Below, in pieces: positions 7,804 to 17,243 of a DNA stretch of 64,000 nucleotides. Numbering within the stretch: the first letter of the stretch is position 1; each line of letters starts with the position of its first letter. This DNA is from Falsiphaeobacter marinintestinus. GTDB lineage: Bacteria; Pseudomonadota; Alphaproteobacteria; Rhodobacterales; Rhodobacteraceae. The notes beneath the pieces are model-generated. The model was not told where the DNA came from, did no database searches, and saw only the letters and a program-made list of their open reading frames with translations. Both the position numbers and the translations under genes were made by a program. The DNA lies in assembly GCF_007923355.1 (NCBI RefSeq), contig NZ_VOGO01000005.1, positions 124,001 to 188,000 of the forward strand, in the 5' to 3' direction.

Positions 7804-8793
7804 ATGGGCGCACTGATCGACGGAGTTTGGCACGAGGCCGGAATCGACACCAAGGCGACGGGCGGAAAATTCATCCGGTCACAGTCGCAATTTCGAAACT
7901 GGATCACCGCAGATGGCAGTGCCGGGCCATCCGGAGCGGATGGATTCGCTGCCGAATCGGGCCGCTATCATCTGTATGTCAGCCACGCCTGCCCGTGGGC
8001 GCATCGGACCCTGATCTTTCGCGCCTTGAAGGGCCTTGCTCCGCACATCGCAGTGTCCGTGGTGAATCCCGATATGCTGAGCAATGGCTGGACCTTTGAT
8101 CCCAGCTTTGACGGTGCGACCGGCGATCAGTTGCATGGGTCAGACTATGCTTATGAGATATACGCGCGCGCTGATCCGTCTTACTCGGGGCGGGTGACGG
8201 TGCCGATCCTGTGGGACACGCAGCGCAATACCATCGTGTCGAATGAAAGCGCGGAAATCATCCGGATGCTGAATTCGGCGTTTGACGGGATCACCGGGAA
8301 TTCGGACGATTACTGGCCTGAAGACCAGCGCGACGCGATCGAAGAGGTCAACACCCGTGTCTATGACACGCTGAACAATGGCGTCTACAAATCCGGTTTC
8401 GCGTCACGGCAAGACACCTATGACGCGGCTGTCGGCCCGCTTTTCGAAACGCTGGACTGGCTGGAAGACCGCCTTTCAAAGCAGCGCTATCTGATGGGCG
8501 ACCATCTGACCGAAGCAGACTGGCGGTTGTTCACGACCCTGATCCGCTTTGATCCGGTCTATCACGGGCATTTCAAATGCAACCGCCGTCGTATCGTGGA
8601 TTACCCGAACCTGTGGGCCTATACGCGTGAGCTGTACCAATGGCCCGGCGTCGCGGACACAGTGCATTTCAAACATATCACGCGGCACTATTACTATAGC
8701 CACGAAAGCGTCAATCCGACCCGGATCGTCCCAATCGGGCCGGATCTGAACTATTGGGAGCCGCACAGGCGGGATCAGCGCAGCGCAGCGTAG
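7804..8793 (+). CDS. Glutathionyl-hydroquinone reductase-like (Xi-class GST, YqjG/PcpF type)
   Basis: A 329-residue protein of the Xi-class glutathione transferase family, which reduces glutathionyl-hydroquinones to free hydroquinones. The signature CPWAHR lies at residues 63-68, with catalytic Cys63, after SHA. It is followed by the long helical C-terminal domain with MGDHLTEADWRLF and the YLRGLYQ-like segment (ELYQWPGVADTVH). Size matches the family (about 320-330). The start is supported by an AGGAGGG ribosome site 4-9 bases upstream. Its 3' end overlaps the convergent receiver-domain gene by 19 bases. Confidence 0.9.
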   Translation: MGALIDGVWHEAGIDTKATGGKFIRSQSQFRNWITADGSAGPSGADGFAAESGRYHLYVSHACPWAHRTLIFRALKGLAPHIAVSVVNPDMLSNGWTFDPSFDGATGDQLHGSDYAYEIYARADPSYSGRVTVPILWDTQRNTIVSNESAEIIRMLNSAFDGITGNSDDYWPEDQRDAIEEVNTRVYDTLNNGVYKSGFASRQDTYDAAVGPLFETLDWLEDRLSKQRYLMGDHLTEADWRLFTTLIRFDPVYHGHFKCNRRRIVDYPNLWAYTRELYQWPGVADTVHFKHITRHYYYSHESVNPTRIVPIGPDLNYWEPHRRDQRSAA

Positions 8794-9137
8794 TGTTCGA
8801 CCATCGCGGCCAGATCCTCGGGCGGGGTGCCCGACTGCACATAGGCGCAGGCATTGGGGCTGTGGGCAAAGATTGATCCGTCCGAGAAAAATGTAGTGTT
8901 GGTGACAAAGATCACCCGCGCTTCGGGGCGGCGGTAGCTGGCGAAATCGGCAACCGCCAGCGCGCTGCCCTGTTCCAGCACCAGATCCAACACAAGAATA
9001 TCGAAATCGGTTCCGTAGAGCGCAAGAATGGCGTCTTCCTGCGTCCGCGCCAATCGCACGTCAGCGCCTTGCCGCTCCAGGTGGCGCTGCCAAAGCGACC
9101 CAAGGTCCGGACTGCTCTCGACAATCAATACATTCAT
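8775..9137 (-). CDS. Stand-alone receiver domain protein, partly degenerate
   Basis: A 120-residue protein consisting only of a CheY-like receiver fold. Phosphoacceptor Asp51 is kept (DILVLDLVLEQG), but the acidic pocket after beta-1 is reduced to Glu7 (LIVESSPD instead of two adjacent acids). The conserved beta-5 Lys is absent: AYVQSGTPP at 98-106 where KP is expected. Phosphorylation-driven switching is therefore doubtful. No output domain and no kinase nearby. Convergent with the glutathionyl-hydroquinone reductase gene and divergent from cobC. Confidence 0.8.
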   Translation of the reverse strand: MNVLIVESSPDLGSLWQRHLERQGADVRLARTQEDAILALYGTDFDILVLDLVLEQGSALAVADFASYRRPEARVIFVTNTTFFSDGSIFAHSPNACAYVQSGTPPEDLAAMVEHYAALR

Positions 9138-9327
9138 ATCTCTAACGGGCTCGGTCTGTGGCCGAAAATACGGTGCCCCTCCCCAGAAATGGTGATGTCG
9201 TTTTAACTACTAACAAATGGTTAACGATTTCCAAAGCCCGTTTGCACACGCACGTCGTGCTTGTGCAGCGGGCGGATTTCCGCTTGAACCAAGGAAACAG
9301 TCCGGAAAACCCGCAAACAGGACGGCA

Positions 9328-10290
9328 ATGCTGACCAAATCAGATCCAATCGCAGCGCAACCGCGCGATCATGGCGGCGGCGTGGACGCGGCTATAGCGC
9401 AGTTCGGCGGCTGCCGCGACGACTGGGTGGACCTGTCGACGGGCATCAACCCGGTTCCCTATCCGCTGCCCGCCCTTAGCGATGCGGATTGGACAGCATT
9501 GCCCGACAACGCGGCGCATCTGGCCCTTGTCGAGGCAGCCCGGACGTTCTGGTCTGTGCCAGATGGGGCTGCCATTCTGCCAGCACCGGGGGCCTCGGCG
9601 CTGATCGCGCGCATCCCCGCGCTTGCCCCGCCCGCCACGGTCCGCATCACATCACCAACGTATAACGAGCACGCCGCCGCCTTTATGGCGCAGGGCTGGC
9701 AGGTGTCTGACACAGGTCCGGCTTCGGCGCGGGTTCTGGTGCACCCCAACAACCCTGACGGACGAACCTGGAGCGCCGCAGACGTCGATGCGCCACTGAC
9801 CGTCGTTGACGAAAGCTTTTGCGATATCATGCCCGCGGCCAGCCTGATCCGGCTGTCAACCCGGCCGGGGACACTCGTTCTGAAAAGCTTTGGCAAGTTC
9901 TGGGGGCTTGCCGGTTTGCGGCTGGGGTTTGCAATTGCCGCGCCAGACCTGATCGACCGCCTGTCGGCATTGACCGGGCCATGGGCCGTTTCAGGCCCGG
10001 CCTTGCGCATCGGAACCGACGCGCTGACCAACACCGCTTGGGCCGAAACCACCCGCACGCGGCTGACCCAAGATGCCCGGCGACTGGATGACCTGATGAC
10101 GCGGAACGGGGCGGAGATTGCAGGTGGAACCGACCTGTTCCGGCTGTACAGGGTCGACAACGCTGCCCAGTGGCAGACAAGGCTGGCACAGCACCATATC
10201 TGGTCCCGCATTTTCCCCTATTCTGACACCTATCTGCGGCTGGGCCTGCCCCCGGCCAATGCATGGGCCCGCCTGGAGGACGCATTGTGA
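9328..10290 (+). CDS. cobC: L-threonine-O-3-phosphate decarboxylase (cobalamin side-chain synthesis)
   Basis: A 320-residue PLP enzyme of the histidinol-phosphate aminotransferase-like group. It decarboxylates threonine phosphate to the aminopropanol phosphate used for the lower loop of cobalamin. Visible: [14 protein letters not shown] (35-48), typical of the CobC/CobD decarboxylases; HPNNPDG (139-145); DESFCD (161-166); and the PLP Lys190 in [14 protein letters not shown]. The start is placed at the ATG before LTKSDP because the upstream frame has no similarity. Its TGA overlaps the GTG of cobD, so the pair is co-translated. I found no cobalamin riboswitch upstream. Confidence 0.9.
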   Translation: MLTKSDPIAAQPRDHGGGVDAAIAQFGGCRDDWVDLSTGINPVPYPLPALSDADWTALPDNAAHLALVEAARTFWSVPDGAAILPAPGASALIARIPALAPPATVRITSPTYNEHAAAFMAQGWQVSDTGPASARVLVHPNNPDGRTWSAADVDAPLTVVDESFCDIMPAASLIRLSTRPGTLVLKSFGKFWGLAGLRLGFAIAAPDLIDRLSALTGPWAVSGPALRIGTDALTNTAWAETTRTRLTQDARRLDDLMTRNGAEIAGGTDLFRLYRVDNAAQWQTRLAQHHIWSRIFPYSDTYLRLGLPPANAWARLEDAL

Positions 10291-11207
10291 GTACGGCCTC
10301 TTTGCTGATCGCCGCGATGCTTCTGGATGCCGCACTGGGAGAACCGCGTTGGCTTTGGTCCCGGATTCCACATCCGGCAGTGCTAATGGGCCGGTTTGTC
10401 GATCTGCTGGACCGAGGTCTGAATCGTGGCCCCAACTTGCACCGCATGGGCGTGATCGCAGCAGCCATCCTAGCGCTGGTTGCCGTGCTGATCGGATTGG
10501 CGTTAAGCCAACTTGGCCCTTTCTTTGAAATTCTGATCGCTGCGATGCTTCTGGCACAACGCTCGCTCGTGGAACACGTCAAGGCGGTCGCGGATGCGCT
10601 GCGCCTGTCCACTGAAGAAGGCCGCAGGTTGGTTGCGCGTATCGTCAGCCGGGATTGCTCGGAGATGGATCAGGCCCAGGTTTCGCGGGCGGCCATCGAA
10701 AGTGCTGCCGAAAATCTGTCGGATGGGGTTGTCGCGCCCGCGTTCTGGTTCTTGCTGTTCGGCTTGCCCGGACTGCTGCTTTACAAGGTGGTCAACACCG
10801 CCGACAGCATGATCGGCTATCGGACCGAGCGCTATGAACAGTTCGGATGGGCCGCCGCCAAACTGGACGACATGTTGAACCTGATCCCCGCCCGCCTGAC
10901 CGGTTTTCTGATTGCCGGCCTGTCGCACAAGTTCCGCCGCTGGCCCGAGATTGCCGCCGACGCGCGCCGCCATAAGTCGCCAAACGCAGGCTGGCCCGAG
11001 GCCGCAATGGCCCGTGCGCTTAAGATCGCATTGGCCGGACCGCGCAGCTATCACGGCGCATTGCAGGACTTCCCTTGGGTGAACAAAGGGGCACGAACCG
11101 ACATCGGGCCACGTGACATTGATGCCGCGGTGCGGGTGCTTTGGGGCGTTTGGCTGACCTTCCTTCTTGCGGCAGCGGTCTGGGCCATGGTCCTTATGCT
11201 GCATTGA
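10287..11207 (+). CDS. cobD: Adenosylcobinamide-phosphate synthase
   Basis: A 306-residue inner-membrane protein of the CbiB/CobD family, which joins aminopropanol (phosphate) to adenosylcobyric acid. Marked by [20 protein letters not shown] near the N-terminus, [23 protein letters not shown] split around residues 120-145, [39 protein letters not shown] and LDD-x-LN-x-IPAR. The start is GTG overlapping the stop of cobC (GTGA). With cobC it makes a two-gene cobalamin unit; other cobalamin genes are not in the window. Confidence 0.93.
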   Translation: MSTASLLIAAMLLDAALGEPRWLWSRIPHPAVLMGRFVDLLDRGLNRGPNLHRMGVIAAAILALVAVLIGLALSQLGPFFEILIAAMLLAQRSLVEHVKAVADALRLSTEEGRRLVARIVSRDCSEMDQAQVSRAAIESAAENLSDGVVAPAFWFLLFGLPGLLLYKVVNTADSMIGYRTERYEQFGWAAAKLDDMLNLIPARLTGFLIAGLSHKFRRWPEIAADARRHKSPNAGWPEAAMARALKIALAGPRSYHGALQDFPWVNKGARTDIGPRDIDAAVRVLWGVWLTFLLAAAVWAMVLMLH

Positions 11208-11231
11208 ACCCACGTTGCGGACATTGATTTC

Positions 11232-12401
11232 ATGCGCCTTTGTGCCTGCCTGATAGCCAGCCTGCTTCTGTCGACCCCCGTTTTTGCACAATGCGGCGGA
11301 TACTTCAGCAGCTTCGTAACAGGCCTCAAGTCCGAAGCGGTTGCCGCCGGCCATGCCCCGGCCACGGTTGATGCCTTCTTTCGATCGGTGAAACAGGATC
11401 CGGCTGTTCTGAGGGCGGACCGCGCACAGGGCGTCTTCCAAAAGCCGTTCATCGACTTCTCGCGCCGCCTGATTTCTCAGAACCGCATCAATCGGGGCCG
11501 CTCGAATGCACAGAAATACGACGCCGTGTTTGACCGCATCGAACGCGAATATGGCGTTTCGCGGGGCGTCCTCCTTGCGTTCTGGGCGTTTGAGACCGAT
11601 TTCGGAGCCTTTCAGGGCGATTTCAACACGCTCAACGCGCTGGTGACCCTGTCCCACGATTGCCGCCGTCCTGACCTGTTCCGCCCCCAGGTGTTCGCCG
11701 CGCTTGAGCTTTATGAACAAGACGACTTCGATCCTGCCCGCACCACGGGCGCCTGGGCGGGTGAGATCGGCATGGTCCAGATGCTGCCGCGCGATATCCT
11801 TGAGAACGGCATCGATGGCGACGGCGACGGGCAAGTCAAACTGAAATCCTCGGCTCCGGACGCCTTGCTGTCGGGGGCCAAAATGCTGTCGTCCCTTGGA
11901 TGGACCCCCGGGCAACCCTGGTTGCAGGAAGTGCGTATACCCGCCGGGCTGGATCTGTCGCGCAGCGGTCCGTCACAGAAGTACAGCGTCGATGAGTGGC
12001 AGCGCATGGGGATCAAACCGCGCGAGGGCCGCTTGCCGGATGGCAGCATGCCGGCATCTCTGCTGCTTCCCCAAGGCCACAAGGGGCCTGCCTTTCTGTC
12101 CTATCCCAACTTCGATGTCTATTTCGAGTGGAACCAAAGCTTTGTCTATGTGATGACCGCCGCCTACTTCGCCACCCGGCTGGAAGGTGCTGCGATCTAT
12201 AATGCAGGCACCCCGGATCCGGGCCTGAACGGATCTCAGATGAAGCAACTGCAAACCAAACTGGCCGCACGAGGGCATAACGTCGGCAAGGTCGATGGCA
12301 TCCTGGGCGCAAACACCCGCATCGCGGTTCAGAAAGAACAGATCCGCCTTGGTCTGCCTGCAGACGCCTGGCCAACACCGGGTTTGCTGAACCGCCTCTG
12401 A
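11232..12401 (+). CDS. MltB-type lytic murein transglycosylase with peptidoglycan-binding domain
   Basis: A 389-residue periplasmic enzyme that cleaves glycan strands of murein with formation of 1,6-anhydro-muropeptides. It begins with a signal peptide (MRLCACLIASLLLSTPVFA, cleavage near residue 19). The slt/MltB domain spans about 25-320, with catalytic Glu121 in FWAFETDFG and the GEIGMVQMLP motif near 171. The C-terminus (about 333-389) is a peptidoglycan-binding type 1 domain (LQTKLAARGHNVGKVDGILGANTR as a shortened reference to residues 337-360). Follows cobD by 24 bases on the same strand, but functionally unrelated. Confidence 0.92.
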   Translation: MRLCACLIASLLLSTPVFAQCGGYFSSFVTGLKSEAVAAGHAPATVDAFFRSVKQDPAVLRADRAQGVFQKPFIDFSRRLISQNRINRGRSNAQKYDAVFDRIEREYGVSRGVLLAFWAFETDFGAFQGDFNTLNALVTLSHDCRRPDLFRPQVFAALELYEQDDFDPARTTGAWAGEIGMVQMLPRDILENGIDGDGDGQVKLKSSAPDALLSGAKMLSSLGWTPGQPWLQEVRIPAGLDLSRSGPSQKYSVDEWQRMGIKPREGRLPDGSMPASLLLPQGHKGPAFLSYPNFDVYFEWNQSFVYVMTAAYFATRLEGAAIYNAGTPDPGLNGSQMKQLQTKLAARGHNVGKVDGILGANTRIAVQKEQIRLGLPADAWPTPGLLNRL

Positions 12402-12416
12402 AAGACGCCTGCTTTT

Positions 12417-12447
12417 CTTCTCTTTCCAAATACTCTCGCCGAAGGCG
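12417..12447. repeat. Intergenic repeat, copy 1 (CTTCTCTTT-CCAAATACTC type)
   Basis: Between the stops of the lytic transglycosylase and smc. Reads CTTCTCTTT, then CCAAATACTC, then TCGCCGAAGGC. A close relative at 45703-45732 reads CTTCTCTTT, AAAAATACTC, CCGCCGGAGGC. The ends can form a CGCC/GGCG hairpin, so it may serve as a terminator or mRNA end structure for both convergent genes. Confidence 0.6.
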
Positions 12448-12456
12448 TGGCGCAGG

Positions 12457-15400
12457 TTACGCCACCAGCGATTCAGCATTCTTAAGGTCGACCGACACTA
12501 GCTGGGAAACCCCCTGCTCCTGCATCGTCACCCCGAACAGCCGGTCCATCCGCGCCATCGTCACCGCATGGTGCGTGATGATCAGGAACCGGGTGTCTGT
12601 CTGGCGGCACATTTCGTCCAACAGATCGCAGAACCGGGTCACATTTGCATCGTCCAGCGGCGCGTCAACTTCGTCCAGCACACAGATCGGCGCGGGGTTG
12701 GCAAGGAACACCGCAAAGATCAGCGCCAGAGCAGTCAGCGTTTGTTCACCGCCGGACAGCAATGACAGTGTCGACAGTTTCTTGCCCGGTGGCTGACACA
12801 TGATCTCAAGCCCGGCCTCAAGCGGATCGTCGCTTTCGACCATCACAAGGTTCGCATCGCCACCGCCGAACAGGTGTTTGAATAACGTCGTGAAGTTGTT
12901 GTTCACCTGCTCAAACGCAGTCAAAAGGCGTTCGCGGCCTTCGCGGTTCAGCCCCGCAATCCCGTTGCGCAGCGTTTTTATCGCTTCTTCCAGATCGGAT
13001 TTTTCCGCTGACAGCGTGTCATATTCTTCCTGAACTTCGCGCGAATCTTCGTCGGCGCGCAGGTTCACGGCCCCCAGAGAATCGCGCTGGCGTTTCAGAC
13101 GGTTCACATCCGCCTCCAGGCTGTCAGCCGCCGGGATCTTGTCAGGGGCGACGTCCAACTGGTTCAGCAATTGGTTCGGGGTCACTTGCTGATCTTCGGC
13201 GATGCGCTCGGCGGCGTAGACAACCGTTTCACGCGCCGCCTCGACGCGGGCTTCGGCCCGGGCGCGGGATTCGCGCGCTTCTGAGGCCAGCCGTTCCGCC
13301 TCGCGCTCGGCCAGAACTGTTTCGCGCGACAGGCCTTCTGCAGTCGACAACGCATCTGCAGCGGTTGCCCGGCGGGCCTCGGCATCCGAGATCGCCATGG
13401 ACAGTTCATCACGTTTGGCTGCAATTTCGCCCGGAGCGGCGCTGGCGTCGTGCAGCTCGGACTCGGACATGGCCTTGCGTTCTTCCAGTTCGGCGATGCG
13501 CTTGCCGGCGGTTTCCAGACGGTGTTTCCAGCCGCTGACATCCTTGGCCACTTCCTGTGTCCGGCGAGTGCGCGCCTCGCCCTCGCGGCGCAGTTCATCA
13601 TGGGACGACCGCCGGGTCATCATCATGATCCGCGCCGCTTCGACAGTCTGTTTCAGGTCTTCGACCTGCAGCCGCGCGCTGTCCAGGTCGCCCAGTTCGG
13701 CGGCCCCGGCTTCGGCCTCGCGCAGTTGTGCCCGCGCTGCCATCGCGTCTTCCTTGTGGCGCGCCACGGCAAGCGAAAGGTTTTCCAGCTTGCCGTCTGC
13801 CAGATTGCGATCCGCTTCGGCGCGGCTCAGCATCCGGGCGGTTTCGGCAACCCGCTGATCGGCGAGGCGACGTGCTTCGCGGGCGGTCTTGTCAGCCGCC
13901 GTGACCTCGGCCAGCTTGCGCGACAGCATTTCGTGCGCGGCCTTGGCGCCTTCGGCCCGTGCATTGACGCGCTCGGTCTCCTGTTTCAGAGCCTCAAGCC
14001 GGTTCAACTGCTCAAGCCGCAGCGCCGCAGCACTAGGCGCATCCTCGGCCCAGGCACGATATCCGTCCCACCGCCACAAGTCGCCTTCGAGTGTCACGAG
14101 CCGCTGGCCCGGCTTCAACATCGGTTGCAGGCGCGGACCCATTTCCGCCTCGATCAGCCCGATCTGGGCAATGCGGCGGCGCATGGCGTCGGGGCCGCCG
14201 ACATGCGCCTGTAATGGTTCAGCGCCGACGGGCAACGCCTGATCGGCGTCGTAATCTGGCAATGCCATCCAGCCGGACGGCCCGTCTGTGTCGACAATCG
14301 GCGCGCGCAGATCATCCGCCAGCGCCGCGCCAAGTGCCTTTTCATAGCCGGGCGCGACGCGCATCAGGTCCATCACCTGCCCGCCTTCCGAGGCATCACG
14401 TCCAACCAGTTTGGCCAGCGCTTGCGCCTCGGCTCTCAGCGCCCCGGCCTCGCCTTCAGCCTCGGAGCGCTGCGCACGCGCCTCGGATTCACGGGCCTGC
14501 GTGTCGGTGCGATCATCGTCGATACGCGTGAGGGCGGCTTCGGCGTCTGTGGCGGCCTGAACCGCCTGTGATTCGGCCACCTGGGCTGTTTCGACTTGCT
14601 CAGCTGCCTTTGTGACCGAGACTTTCGCCGCATCCACCGCTTCGCGGGCCCGGGTTTCATCACCTTCTGATCGCGCCAGTGTCTTGCGGCTGTCATCCAG
14701 GAACCGCTTGGCCGACTGGTGCCGCGCTGACAGGCGGGCAACATCTTCGGTTTCCTTTGACAGAAGGTTTTCGCGATCCTGCAAAACCGAGGCGGCTTCG
14801 CGGGCCATTTCGGCAGCTTCGGCCAGACGATCATCATGCCCTTCGCTGGCCTTGGCCAGTTCCCGCGCTTCCCACTCAAGCCGCTCGATGGTTTCGCCCG
14901 CGTCGCGGTTCAGACCGTTTTCACGGTCAATATCCTTGGACAGCTGAGCAATCCGGTTGCTCAGGGTCTGAATGGTCTGCTGCGCCTGCTTTTCCTGATC
15001 TGCCAGCGTGTCATGCTGAACCTGCAATCGCTGCAAGACGGCCCCGGCAATCGCTTCTTCTTCACGCAAGGCCGGCAGGGCGTCTTCGGCAGCCTGGCGC
15101 GCTTTGGCGGCCTGACGCACGACGGTTTCTGATCGCGCGGCTTCGGTGGTCCGTTCGCGCAACACATCCTCGGCCGCGGCGCGGGCCACATCAGCCTCTT
15201 TCCAACGGCGATACAGCAGCATGCCTTCGGCTTGGCGCAACTGATTGCCGATCTCGCGATAGCGCGTCGCCTGACGGGCCTGACGGGCCAGTTGCTGCAA
15301 CTGTGTCGCCAATTGCTCTAAAACGTCATCAACCCGCAAAAGGTTGCTTTCGGTGCCTTTCAGCTTCAGCTCGGCCTCGTGCCGACGCTGATACAGACCC

Positions 15401-15912
15401 GAGATCCCGGCGGCTTCTTCCAGAATACGACGTCGTGCGGTTGGCTTGGCGTTGATCAGTTCCGAGATCTGCCCCTGCCGCACCAGTGACGGCGAATGCG
15501 CCCCGGTCGAGGCATCCGCGAACAGCATCTGCACGTCGCGGGCCCGCACGTCTTTTGTGTTGGCCTTATAGGCGCTGCCGACGTCCCGGGTGATGCGGCG
15601 CACGATTTCAAGCACGTCGCTGTCATTGAACCCGGACGGCGCCAGCCGTTCAGAGTTGTCGATCTGCAGGCTGACTTCGGCAAAGTTGCGGGCGGGCCGC
15701 GTTGCCGCCCCGGCAAAGATCACGTCTTCCATGCCGCCGCCGCGCATCGCCTTGGGGCGGGTTTCGCCCATCACCCAGCGCAACGCCTCAAGCAGGTTCG
15801 ACTTGCCACAGCCATTCGGCCCGACAACCCCGGTCAGCCCTTCGGCAATGATCAGGTCGGTCGGATCGACAAAGCTTTTGAAGCCGGTCAGTCTGAGTTT
15901 GTTGAAACGCAA
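12457..15912 (-). CDS. smc: Chromosome segregation protein SMC
   Basis: A 1151-residue condensin ATPase that compacts and orders newly replicated chromosomes. The N-terminal head has FNKLRLTGFKSFVDPT and Walker A GPNGCGKSN; a long coiled coil carries a hinge around residues 500-650 (glycine-containing, GRDASEGGQVMDLM). A second coil leads to the C-terminal head with the ABC signature LLSGGEQTLTALAL and Walker B CVLDEVDAPLD. The start is inferred to be TTG at 15912, just before RFNKLRL; the open frame runs about 640 bases further upstream without SMC similarity, through the opposite-strand HupE gene. No scpA/scpB nearby. Confidence 0.95.
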   Translation of the reverse strand: MRFNKLRLTGFKSFVDPTDLIIAEGLTGVVGPNGCGKSNLLEALRWVMGETRPKAMRGGGMEDVIFAGAATRPARNFAEVSLQIDNSERLAPSGFNDSDVLEIVRRITRDVGSAYKANTKDVRARDVQMLFADASTGAHSPSLVRQGQISELINAKPTARRRILEEAAGISGLYQRRHEAELKLKGTESNLLRVDDVLEQLATQLQQLARQARQATRYREIGNQLRQAEGMLLYRRWKEADVARAAAEDVLRERTTEAARSETVVRQAAKARQAAEDALPALREEEAIAGAVLQRLQVQHDTLADQEKQAQQTIQTLSNRIAQLSKDIDRENGLNRDAGETIERLEWEARELAKASEGHDDRLAEAAEMAREAASVLQDRENLLSKETEDVARLSARHQSAKRFLDDSRKTLARSEGDETRAREAVDAAKVSVTKAAEQVETAQVAESQAVQAATDAEAALTRIDDDRTDTQARESEARAQRSEAEGEAGALRAEAQALAKLVGRDASEGGQVMDLMRVAPGYEKALGAALADDLRAPIVDTDGPSGWMALPDYDADQALPVGAEPLQAHVGGPDAMRRRIAQIGLIEAEMGPRLQPMLKPGQRLVTLEGDLWRWDGYRAWAEDAPSAAALRLEQLNRLEALKQETERVNARAEGAKAAHEMLSRKLAEVTAADKTAREARRLADQRVAETARMLSRAEADRNLADGKLENLSLAVARHKEDAMAARAQLREAEAGAAELGDLDSARLQVEDLKQTVEAARIMMMTRRSSHDELRREGEARTRRTQEVAKDVSGWKHRLETAGKRIAELEERKAMSESELHDASAAPGEIAAKRDELSMAISDAEARRATAADALSTAEGLSRETVLAEREAERLASEARESRARAEARVEAARETVVYAAERIAEDQQVTPNQLLNQLDVAPDKIPAADSLEADVNRLKRQRDSLGAVNLRADEDSREVQEEYDTLSAEKSDLEEAIKTLRNGIAGLNREGRERLLTAFEQVNNNFTTLFKHLFGGGDANLVMVESDDPLEAGLEIMCQPPGKKLSTLSLLSGGEQTLTALALIFAVFLANPAPICVLDEVDAPLDDANVTRFCDLLDEMCRQTDTRFLIITHHAVTMARMDRLFGVTMQEQGVSQLVSVDLKNAESLVA

Positions 15913-16032
15913 GGCAAGTCCGAAGTTGATTCTTGTCAGGTTGAAAATGTGCGGCCTAGGTTGGGCCTGAGTCAACGCCTTTGACGCTGCATGTAGGAAA
16001 CGATGGCCAGATATCCACAATATATTGGGAAA

Positions 16033-16050
16033 ACGGCAAGGAATTGCCGT
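16033..16050. other. Small hairpin with GGAA tetraloop in the smc/hupE divergent gap
   Basis: ACGGCAA, loop GGAA, TTGCCGT: a perfect 7-bp stem with a GNRA-type loop, between the starts of smc (minus) and the HupE-like gene (plus). No T-run follows, so it is not a terminator. It could be an RNA leader hairpin or a protein site; weakly supported. Confidence 0.35.
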
Positions 16051-16134
16051 CATCTGCATGGAACACGATCCATTGACAGAGGCGACCGCCCTCGCCCACG
16101 GTTGGCGCAACACGGATTGCCTTAAAGGATCGCT

Positions 16135-16773
16135 ATGACTCGCATTGTTGCTTTGCTTTTGATTTGTCTGGCTGCGCCAGCCTGGGCCCACCACCCGCTG
16201 GCCGGACAACCGATGGAAATCTTTGCCCATGGTGTTTTGTCCGGCATCGGGCACCCGGTTCTGGGGTTTGATCACCTGTTCTTTATTCTGGCCGTTGGCG
16301 TTTTGGCGCGGGTTGCCGGGATGCCGCTGCGCGGGCCGCTGGCCTATGTTGCGACGATGCTGCTGGGCTGTGCCCTGATCTATTCCGGCTGGAAAATCCC
16401 TCTGACGGAACTCATGATCGCGTTGTCGCTGCTGTTGGTCGGGTTTGTCCTGGCTTGTGGCAAACCGATCGCGCCCTGGACCACGCTGACCTTGTTTGCC
16501 GGGTATGGCCTGTTCCACGGTGCCGCCTTTGGTGCCAGTATCGCAGGCCAAGAGGGCGGCATATCAACGTCGGTTCTGGCGGGGTATCTGATCGGGCTTG
16601 GCGCGATCCAATATGTCATGGCCCTTGGGGCTGGCATTGTTGCAGATCGTATCCTGAACCACCGCGCTGACGATCTTCCGGTTCGTCTGGCTGGCGCGAT
16701 GGTTGCCGGAGTCGGGCTATTTCTGTGCCTTGAGGCTGTCGAGGGACCAATACTGGATTGGCTGGCATCGTGA
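16135..16773 (+). CDS. HupE/UreJ family metal transport-type membrane protein
   Basis: A 212-residue membrane protein. A signal peptide (MTRIVALLLICLAAPAWA) is followed by a histidine-rich mature N-terminus (HHPLAG) and the hallmark HPVLGFDHLFFILAVG at about residues 39-54, then about six helices. A second His sits in GLFHGAAFG. The family takes up or passes nickel (hydrogenase, urease) or cobalt; cobC-cobD lie 5 kb away, but no urease or hydrogenase gene is in the window. Its stop overlaps the GTG start of the GFA gene. Confidence 0.88.
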   Translation: MTRIVALLLICLAAPAWAHHPLAGQPMEIFAHGVLSGIGHPVLGFDHLFFILAVGVLARVAGMPLRGPLAYVATMLLGCALIYSGWKIPLTELMIALSLLLVGFVLACGKPIAPWTTLTLFAGYGLFHGAAFGASIAGQEGGISTSVLAGYLIGLGAIQYVMALGAGIVADRILNHRADDLPVRLAGAMVAGVGLFLCLEAVEGPILDWLAS

Positions 16774-17165
16774 CCCCACTTAGCGGGCACTGCCTGTGCG
16801 GCGCGATTTGTTTTGAACTGCAGGGGCCCTCAAACTGGGTTGGTCATTGCCACTGCGAAAGCTGTCGGCGCGCCACCGCGTCTCCGATTACCACGTTTAT
16901 TGGACATCCGGATGGGCAATGGCGGTGGAGTGGGGAAGGCACCCCGGTGACCTATCAATCGGCCCCCGGAGTGACGCGCAGCTTTTGCGGCACATGCGGG
17001 TCGCCGATAACTTATGCAACCGCAAGCATTCCGGGGGAAACCCATTTCTATGCGGCGCTGCTGGAGGATCCGAATGCTGTCACGCCCACGGTTCACTGGC
17101 ATTATGATGAGCATCTGGATTGGCCGCATATCGTGGATGAGTTGACCAAGCGCCCCCAAGGGTAA
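16770..17165 (+). CDS. GFA/CENP-V domain zinc protein
   Basis: A roughly 131-residue protein of the glutathione-dependent formaldehyde-activating enzyme (GFA) family. Zinc-binding cysteines appear in GHCLCGAICFE, CHCESCRRA and FCGTCGSPI, matching the three-part Cys pattern of the fold. The GTG start at 16770 overlaps the stop of hupE (GTGA); a TTG four codons upstream is an alternative. The family includes formaldehyde-glutathione adduct enzymes and many members of unknown substrate. No glutathione-dependent formaldehyde dehydrogenase is nearby. Confidence 0.85.
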   Translation: MTPLSGHCLCGAICFELQGPSNWVGHCHCESCRRATASPITTFIGHPDGQWRWSGEGTPVTYQSAPGVTRSFCGTCGSPITYATASIPGETHFYAALLEDPNAVTPTVHWHYDEHLDWPHIVDELTKRPQG

Positions 17166-17243
17166 GCCGCGCTGGCGTCCTGTTTCTAGTTTCGTGGCCC
17201 CGGCCCGTTGTTGCCGCGATGCCCGAAAGCACCGTGCTTTCGG

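Noticed and set aside
9138-9327. Possible cobalamin riboswitch upstream of cobC
   Set aside because: I looked for the B12-box and the conserved GCCACTG-like core on both strands and saw neither.
10503-11915. 470-codon minus-strand frame opposite cobD and the lytic transglycosylase
   Set aside because: Both genes on the plus strand are clear family members; the opposite frame is a GC-rich shadow without motifs.
15913-16551. Long N-terminal extension of the SMC frame
   Set aside because: It runs opposite the HupE gene and through the divergent promoter, has no SMC similarity, and the family begins at RFNKLRLTGFK.
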